Below, in pieces: positions 52,101 through 61,283 of a stretch of DNA of 64,000 bases. Position 1 is the first letter of the stretch. Every line of letters starts with the position of its first letter. The stretch is from Paragordius varius (taxonomy: Eukaryota; Nematomorpha): the NCBI GenBank assembly GCA_964247055.1, contig OZ176051.1, positions 744,001 to 808,000 of the forward strand. Reading direction: 5' to 3'. Below the pieces are notes generated by a model. It made no database searches. It was given only the letters and a program-made list of their open reading frames with translations, and was not told where the DNA came from. The position numbers and the translations under genes are program-made.

Positions 52101-53579
52101 AGTCGCATCCATACTCAAGTTAAACTTTGTCCTTAAAAATCGGATATTGGTCACCGGTGAACAAAATTATTTTTTATACATTCTCTTAGTAAGACTACAT
52201 CAAAATATAGAGATAGTTTGACAAACTCTTTCATATCCGATTTTTACAACGATACTTTAAAAATTATGGTATTAAACCAGTCGCATCAATATTCAAGTTA
52301 AACTTTGTCCTTAAAAATCGGATATTGATCACCGGTGAACAAAACTATTTTTTATACATTCTCTTAGTAAGACTACATCAAAATATAGAGATAATTTGAC
52401 AAACTCTTTCATATCCGATTTTTACAACGATACTTTAAAAATAAATGTATATAACTAGGCGTATCAATAAATCGCATCAATACTCAAGTTAAACTTTGTC
52501 CTTAAAAATCGAATATTGGTCAACGGTGAACAAAATTATTTTTTATACATTCTCTTAGGACTACATCAAAATATAGAAATAGTTTGACAAACTCTTTCAT
52601 ATGCGATTTTTACAACGATACTTTAAAAATTAATGTATTAAACTAGTCGCATCAATACTCAAGCTAAACATTGTCCTTAAAAATCGGATATTGGTCACCG
52701 GTGAACAAAATTATTTTTTATACATTCTCTTAGTAAGACTACATCAAAATATAGAGATAGTTTGACAAACTCTTTCATATCCGATTTTTACAACGATACT
52801 TTAAAAATTAATGTATAAAACTAGTCGCATCAATACTCAAGTTAACCTTTGTCCTTAAAAATCGGATATTGGTCACCGGTGAACAAAATTATTTTTTATA
52901 CATTCTCTTAGTAACACTACATCACAATATAGAGATAGTTTGACAAACTCTTTCATATCCGATTTTTACAACGATACTTTAAAAATTAATGTATAAAACT
53001 AGTCGCATCAATACTCAAGTTAACCTTTGTCCTTAAAAATCGGATATTGGTCACCGGTGAACAAAATTATTTTTTATACATTCTCTTAGTAAGACTACAT
53101 CAAAATATAGAGATAGTTTGACAAACTCTTTCATATCCGATTTTTACAACGATACTTTAAAAATTATGGTATTAAACCAGTCGCATCAATATTCAAGTTA
53201 AACTTTGTCCTTAAAAATCGGATATTGATCACCGGTGAACAAAACTATTTTTTATACATTCTCTTAGTAAGACTACATCAAAATATAGAGATAATTTGAC
53301 AAACTCTTTCATATCCGATTTTTACAACGATACTTTAAAAATAAATGTATAAAACTAGGCGTATCAATAAATCGCATCAATACTCAAGTTAAACTTTGTC
53401 CTTAAAAATCGAATATTGGTCACCGGTGAACAAAATTATTTTTTATACATTCTCTTAGGACTACATCAAAATATAGAAATAGTTTGACAAACTCTTTCAT
53501 ATGCGATTTTTACAACGATACTTTAAAAATTAATGTATAAAACTAGTCGCATCAATACTCAAGCTAAACTTTGTCCTTA

Positions 53580-53700
53580 AAAATCGGATATTGGTCACCG
53601 GTGAACAAAATTATTTTTTATACATACTCTTAGTAAGACTACATCAAAATATAGAGATAGTTTTACAAACTCTTTCATATCCTTACAACGATACTTTAAA
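53580..53700 (+). repeat. Damaged monomer at the end of the 900-bp HOR domain
   Basis: One monomer has several private changes together: TACATACTCTTAG, GTTTTACAAAC in place of GTTTGACAAAC, and ATATCCTTACAACG in place of ATATCCGATTTTTACAACG (5 bases lost). The next unit has GTGAACCAAATT. This cluster sits at the boundary between the regular HOR and the mosaic that follows, as expected where homogenisation stops. Confidence 0.82.
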
Positions 53701-56700
53701 AATTAATGTGTTAAACTAGTCGCATCCATACTCAAGTTAAACTTTGTCCTTAAAAATCGGATATTGGTCACCGGTGAACCAAATTATTTTTTATACATTC
53801 TCTTAGTAAGACTACATCAAAATATGGAGATAGTTTGACAAACTCTTTCATATCCGATTTTTACAACGATACTTTAAAAATTATGGTATTAAACCAGTCG
53901 CATCAATACTCAAGTTAAACTTTGTCCTTAAAAATCGGATATTGGTCACCTGTGAACAAAATTATTTTTTATACATTCTCTTAGTAGGACTACATCAAAA
54001 TATAGAGATAGTTTGGCAAACTCTTTCATATCCGATTTTTACAACGATACTTTAAATATTAATGTATTAAACTAGTCGCATCAATACTCAAGTTAAACTT
54101 TGTCCTTAAAAATCGGATATTGTTCACGGGTGAACTAAATTATTTTTATACATTCTCTTAGCAAGACTACATCAAAATATAGAGATAGTTTGACAAATTC
54201 TTTCATATCCGATTTTTACAACGATACTTTAAAAATTAATGTATAAAACTAGTCGCATCAATACTCAAGCTAAACATTGTCCTTAAAATTCGGATATTGG
54301 TCACCGGTGAACAAAACTATTTTTTATACATTCCCTTAGTAAGACTACATCAAAATATAGAGATAGTTTGACAAACTCTTTCATATCCGATTTTTACAAC
54401 GATATTTAAAAATTAATATATAAAACTAGTCGTATCAATAAATCGCATACACACTCAAGTTAAACTTTGTCCTTAAAAATCGGATATTGGTCAACCGGTG
54501 AACAAAATTATTTTTTATACATTCTCTTAGTAGGACTACATCAAAATATAGAGATAGTTTGGCAAACTCTTTCATATCCGATTTTTACAACGATACTTTA
54601 AAAATTATGGTATTAAACCAGTCGCATCAATACTCAAGTTAAACGTTGTCCTTAAAAATCGGATATTGGTCACCGGTGAACAAAACTATTTTTTATACAT
54701 TCTCTTAGTAAGACTACATCAAAATATAGAGATAATTTGACAAACTCTTTCATATCCGATTTTTACAACGATACTTTAAAAATAAATGTATAAAACTAGG
54801 TCTATCAATAAATCGCATCAATACTCAAGTTAAACTTTGTCCTTAAAAATCGGATATTGGTCACCGGTGAACAAAATTATTTTTTATACATTCTCTTAGT
54901 AGGACGACTACATCAAAATATACAGATAGTTTGGCAAACTGTTTCATATCCGATTTTTACAACGATACTTTAAACATTAATGTATAAAACTAGTCGCATC
55001 AATACTCAAGTTAAACTTTGTCCTTAAAAATCGAATATTGGTCACCGGTGAACAAAATTATTTTTTATACATTCTCTTAGTAGGACTACATCAAAATATA
55101 GAGATAGTTTGGCAAACTCTTTCATATGCGATTTTTACAACGATACTTTAAAAATTAATGTATTAAACTAGTCGCATCAATACTCAAGCTAAACATTGTC
55201 CTTAAAAATCGGATATTGGTTACCGGTGAACAAAACTATTTTTTATACATTCTCTTAGTAAGACTACATCGAAATATAGAGATAGTTTGACAAACTCTTT
55301 CATATCCGATTTTTACAATGATACTTTAAAAATAATGGTATTAAACCAGTCGCATCAATACTCAAGTTAAACTTTGTCCTTAAAAATCGGATATTGGTCA
55401 CCGGTGAACAAAACTATTTTTTATACATTCTCTTAGTAAGACTACATCAAAATATAGAGATAATTTGACAAACTCTTTCATATCCGATTTTTACAACGAT
55501 ACTTTAAAAATAAATGTATAAAACTAGGCGTATCAATAAATCGCATCAATACTCAAGTTAAACTTTGTCCTTAAAAATCGGATATTGGTCACCGGTTAAC
55601 AAAATTATTTTTTATACATTCTCTTAGTAGGACGACTACATCAAAATATAGAAATAGTTTGACAAACTCTTTCATATCCGATTTTTACAACGATACTTTA
55701 AAAATTAATGTATTAAACTAGTCGCATCAATACTCAAGTTAAACTTTGTCCTTAAAAATCGGATATTGTTCACCGGTGAACAAAATTATTTTTTATACAT
55801 TCTCTTAGCAAGACTACATCAAAATATAGAGATAGTTTGACATACTCTTTCATATCCGATTTTTACAACGATACTTTAAAAATTAATGTATAAAAGTAGT
55901 CGCATCAATACTCAAGTTAAACTTTGTCCTTAAAAATCGGATATTGGTCACCGGTGAACAAAATTATTTTATTTACATTCTCTTGGTAAGACTACATAAA
56001 TAATAAAAAAATAGTTTGACAAACTCTTTCATATCCGATTTTTACAACGATACTTTAAAAATTAATGTATTAAACTAGTCGCATCAATACTCAAGTTAAA
56101 CTTTGTCCTTAAAAATCGGATATTGTTCACCGGTGAACAAAATTATTTTTTATACATTCTCTTAGTAAGACTACATCAAAATATAGAGATAGTTTGGCAA
56201 ACTCTTTCATATTCGATTTTTACAACGATACTTTAAAAATTATGGTATTAAACCAGTCGCATCAAAACTCAAGTTAAACTTTGTCCTTAAAAATCGGATA
56301 TTGGTCATCGGTGAACAAAATTATTTTTTATACATTCTCTTAGTAAGACTACATCAAAATATAGAGATAGTTTGACAAACTCTTTCATATCCGATTTTTA
56401 CAACGATACTTTAAAAATTAATATATAAAACTAGTCGCATTAATACTCAAGTTAAACTTTGTCCTTAAAAATCGGATATTGTTCACCGGTGAACAAAATT
56501 ATTTTTTATACATTCTCTTAGTAAGACTACATCAAAATATAGAGATAGTTTGGCAAACTCTTTCATATTCGATTTTTACAACGATACTTTAAAAATTATG
56601 GTATTAAACCAGTCGCATCAATACTCAAGTTAAACTTTGTCCTTAAAAATCGGATATTGGTCACCCGTGAACAAAATTATTTTTTATACATTCTCTTGGT

Positions 56701-56740
56701 AAGACTACATCAAAATATGGAGATAGTTTAACAAACTCTT
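53700..56740 (+). repeat. Mosaic monomers, including block repeated at 61-64 kb
   Basis: Satellite of many subtypes: TTCACGGGTGAAC (near 54124), ATTCCCTTAG (near 54332), TAGTAGGACGACTACATC (a GAC duplication; near 54898 and 55627), CTAGGTCTATC (54801), TTTAAACATTAATG (54975), TTGGTTACCGG (55221), CTACATCGAAATATAG (near 55266) and GACATACTC (55841). Most of these rare forms recur between 61.6 and 64.0 kb. Confidence 0.83.
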
Positions 56741-58700
56741 TCATATCCGATTTTTACAACGATACTTTAAAAATTATGGTATTAAACCAGTCGCATCAAA
56801 ACTCAAGTTAAACTTTGTCCTTAAAAATCGGATATTGGTCATCGGTGAACAAAATTATTTTTTATACATTCTCTTAGTAAGACTACATCAAAATATAGAG
56901 ATAGTTTGACAAACTCTTTCATATCCGATTTTTACAACGATACTTTAAAAATTAATATATAAAACTAGTCGCATCAATACTCAAGTTAAACTATGTCCTT
57001 AAAAATCGGATATGGGTCACCGGTGAACAAAATTATTTTTTATACATTCTCTTAGTAAGACTACATCAAAATATAGAGATAGTTTGACAAACTCTTTCAT
57101 ATCCGATTTTTACAACGATACTTTAAAAATTAATGTGTTAAACTAGTCGCATCAATACTCAAGTTAAACTTTGTCCTTAAAAATCGGATATTGGTCACCG
57201 GTGAACAAAATTATTTTTTATATATTCTCTTAGTAAGACTACATCAAAATATAGAGATAGTTTGACAAATTCTTTCATATCCGATTTTTACAACGATACT
57301 TTACAAATTAATGTATTAAACTAGTCGTATCAATAAATCGCATCAATACTCAAGTTAAACTTTTTCCTTAAAAATCGGATATTGGTCACCCGTGAACAAA
57401 ATTATTTTTTATTCATTCTCTTAGTAGGACTACATCAAAATATAGAGATAGTTTGGCAAACTCTTTCATATCCGATTTTTACAACGATACTTTAAAAATT
57501 AATGTATAAAACTAGTCGCATCAATACTCAAGTTAAACTTTGTCCTTAAAAATCGGATATTGGTCACCGGTGAACAAAATTATTTTATTTACATTCTCTT
57601 GGTAAGACTACATCAATAATAAAAAAATAGTTTGACAAACTCTTTCATATCCGATTTTTACAACGATACTTTAAAAATTAATGTATTAAACTAGTCGCAT
57701 CAATACTCAAGTTAAACTTTGTCCTTAAAAATCGGATATTGGTCACCGGTGAACAAAATTATTTTTTATACATTCTCTTAGTAACACTACATCAAAATAT
57801 AGAGATAGTTTGACAAACTCTTTCATATCCGATTTTTACAACGATACTTTAAAAATTAATGTATAAAACTAGTCGCATCAATACTCAAGTTAACGTTGTC
57901 CTTAAAAATCGGATATTGGTCACCGGTGAACAAAATTATTTTTTATACATTCTCTTAGTAAGACTACATCAAAATATAGAGATAGTTTGACAAACTCTTT
58001 CATATCCGATTTTTACAACGATTCTTTAAAAATTAATATATAAAACTAGTCGCATCAATACTCAAGCTAAACTTTGTCCTTAAAAATCGGATATTGGTCA
58101 CCGGTGAACAAAATTATTTTTTATACATTCTCTTAGTAAGACTACATCAAAATATGGAGATAGTTTGACAAACTCTTTCATATCCGATTTTTACAACGAT
58201 ACTTTAAAAATTATGGTATTAAACCAGTCGCATCAATACTCAAGTTAAACTTTGTCCTTAAAAATCGGATATTGGTCACCTGTGAACAAAATTATTTTTT
58301 ATACATTCTCTTAGTAAGACTACATCAAAATATAGAGATAGTTTGACAAACTCTTTCATATCCGATTTTTACAACGATACTTTAAAAATTAATGTGTTAA
58401 ACTAGTCGCATCCATACTCAAGTTAAACTTTGTCCTTAAAAATCGGATATTGGTCACCGGTGAACAAAATTATTTTTTATACATTCTCTTAGTAAGACTA
58501 CATCAAAATATAGAGATAGTTTGACAAACTCTTTCATATCCGATTTTTACAACGATACTTTAAAAATTATGGTATTAAACCAGTCGCATCAATATTCAAG
58601 TTAAACTTTGTCCTTAAAAATCGGATATTGATCACCGGTTAACAAAATTATTTTTTATACATTCTCTTAGTAAGACTACATCAAAATATAGAGATAGTTT
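56741..58700 (+). repeat. Block duplicated 17.6 kb away, copy 2
   Basis: This is the counterpart of 39.13-41.1 kb (markers at 56791, 56841, 56991, 57411 and 58153). It shows TATATTCTCTTAG, GGTCACCCGTGAAC and GGTTAACAAAATT as differences from copy 1. It keeps the unshortened CTTTAAAAATTAATG and CTTTGTCC forms. Confidence 0.87.
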
Positions 58701-59833
58701 GACAAACTCTTTCATATCCGATTTTTACAACGATACTTTAAAAATTAATGTGTTAAACTAGTCGCATCCATACTCAAGTTAAACTTTGTCCTTAAAAATC
58801 GGATATTGGTCACCGGTGAACAAAATTATTTTTTATACATTCTCTTAGTAAGACTACATCAAAATATAGAGATAATTTGACAAACTCTTTCATATCCGAT
58901 TTTTACAACGATACTTTAAAAATAAATGTATAAAACTAGGTCTATCAATAAATCGCATCAATACTCAAGTTAAACTTTGTCCTTAAAAATCGGATATTGG
59001 TCACCGGTGAACAAAATTATTTTTTATACATTCTCTTAGTAGGACGACTACATCAAAATATAGAGATAATTTGACAAACTCTTTCATATCCGATTTTTAC
59101 AACGATACTTTAAAAATTATGGTATTAAACCAGTCGCATCAATATTCAAGTTAAACTTTGTCCTTAAAAATCGGATATTGATCACCGGTGAACAAAACTA
59201 TTTTTTATACATTCTCTTAGTAAGACTACATCAAAATATAGAGATAATTTGACAAACTCTTTCATATCCGATTTTTACAACGATACTTTAAAAATAAATG
59301 TATATAACTAGGCGTATCAATAAATCGCATCAATACTCAAGTTAAACTTTGTCCTTAAAAATCGAATATTGGTCACCGGTGAACAAAATTATTTTTTATA
59401 CATTCTCTTAGGACTACATCAAAATATAGAAATAGTTTGACAAACTCTTTCATATGCGATTTTTACAACGATACTTTAAAAATTAATGTATTAAACTAGT
59501 CGCATCAATACTCAAGCTAAACATTGTCCTTAAAAATCGGATATTGGTCACCGGTGAACAAAATTATTTTTTATACATTCTCTTAGTAAGACTACATCAA
59601 AATATAGAGATAGTTTGACAAACTCTTTCATATCCGATTTTTACAACGATACTTAAAAAATTAATGTATAAAACTAGTCGCATCAATACTCAAGTTAACC
59701 TTTGTCCTTAAAAATCGGATATTGGTCACCGGTGAACAAAATTATTTTTTATACATTCTCTTAGTAACACTACATCAAAATATAGAGATAGTTTGACAAA
59801 CTCTTTCATATCCGATTTTTACAACGATACTTT
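58701..59833 (+). repeat. Monomers of the 44-53 kb type
   Basis: GTGTTAAACTAG, ATGGTATTAAACCAG with CAATATTCAAG and TTGATCACC, a GTATATAACTAGG anchor (near 59300), TTAGGACTACATC with ATATGCGAT, and AAGCTAAACATTG occur in the same order as in the 900-bp HOR. A CTAGGTCTATC and GTAGGACGACTAC monomer of the 54.8-kb type is inserted near 58.9-59.06 kb. Confidence 0.8.
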
Positions 59834-61283
59834 AAAAATTAATGTATAAAACTAGTCGCATCAATACTCAAGTTAACCTTTGTCCTTAAAAATCGGATAT
59901 TGGTCACCGGTGAACAAAATTATTTTTTATACATTCTCTTAGTAAGACTACATCAAAATATAGAGATAGTTTGACAAACTCTTTCATATCCGATTTTTAC
60001 AACGATACTTTAAAAATTAATGTGTTAAACTAGTCGCATCCATACTCAAGTTAAACTTTGTCCTTAAAAATCGGATTTTGGTCACCGGTGAACAAAATTA
60101 TTTTTTATACATTCTCTTAGTAAGACTACATCAAAATATAGAGATAGTTTGACAAACTCTTTCATATCCGATTTTTACAACGATACTTTAAAAATTATGG
60201 TATTAAACCAGTCGCATCAATATTCAAGTTAAACTTTGTCCTTAAAAATTGGATATTGATCACCGGTGAACAAAACTATTTTTTATACATTCTCTTAGTA
60301 AGACTACATCAAAATATAGAGATAATTTGACAAACTCTTTCATATCCGATTTTTACAACGATACTTTAAAAATAAATGTATAAAACTAGGCGTATCAATA
60401 AATCGCATCAATACTCAAGTTAAACTTTGTCCTTAAAAATCGGATATTGGTCACCGGTGAACAAAATTATTTTTTATACATTCTCTTAGTAACACTACAT
60501 CAAAATATAGAGATAGTTTGACAAACTCTTTCATATCCGATTTTTACAACGATACTTTAAAAATTAATGTATAAAACTAGTCGCATCAATACTCAAGTTA
60601 ACCTTTGTCCTTAAAAATCGGATATTGGTCACCGGTGAACAAAATTATTTTTTATACATTCTCTTAGTAAGACTACATCAAAATATAGAGATAGTTTGAC
60701 AAACTCTTTCATATCCGATTTTTACAACGATACTTTAAAAATTAATGTGTTAAACTAGTCGCATCCATACTCAAGTTAAACTTTGTCCTTAAAAATCGGA
60801 TTTTGGTCACCGGTGAACAAAATTATTTTTTATACATTCTCTTAGTAAGACTACATCAAAATATAGAGATAGTTTGACAAACTCTTTCATATCCGATTTT
60901 TACAACGATACTTTAAAAATTATGGTATTAAACCAGTCGCATCAATATTCAAGTTAAACTTTGTCCTTAAAAATCGGATATTGATCACCGGTGAACAAAA
61001 CTATTTTTTATACATTCTCTTAGTAAGACTACATCAAAATATAGAGATAATTTGACAAACTCTTTCATATCCGATTTTTACAACGATACTTTAAAAATAA
61101 ATGTATAAAACTAGGCGTATCAATAAATCGCATCAATACTCAAGTTAAACTTTGTCCTTAAAAATCGAATATTGGTCACCGGTGAACAAAATTATTTTTT
61201 ATACATTCTCTTAGGACTACATCAAAATATAGAAATAGTTTGACAAAATCTTTCATATGCGATTTTTACAACGATACTTTAAA
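59834..61283 (+). repeat. 725-bp tandem duplication, four monomers
   Basis: AGTTAACC at 59871 recurs at 60596, and the rare CGGATTTTGGTCACC at 60072 recurs at 60797, both at 725 bp (three 178-bp units plus one 191-bp unit). The CGGATTTTGG change is otherwise seen only near 51241, 8.8 kb upstream, so this block derives from, or shares a source with, the 51-kb part of the HOR. Confidence 0.85.

Larger units (their letters stand above)
44350..53550 (+). repeat. 5- and 6-monomer HOR (900/1078 bp) with alternating composition
   Basis: The anchor monomer (AAAATAAATG then GTATATAACTAGG or GTATAAAACTAGG, a 188-bp unit when its TTAGGACTACATC deletion is included) begins at 44535, 45791, 46691, 47591, 48491, 49569, 50469, 51547, 52447 and 53347. 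Spacings are 1256, 900, 900, 900, 1078, 900, 1078, 900 and 900 bp; the lengths differ only by 178. Units after the anchor are either X (GTGTTAAACTAG with CATCCATACTC, alternating with ATGGTATTAAACCAG, CAATATTCAAG and TTGATCACC) or Y (AAGCTAAACATTG, then TTAACCTTTGTCC monomers). From 45791 the order is X, Y, X, Y, X, Y, X-like, Y. Confidence 0.9.
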
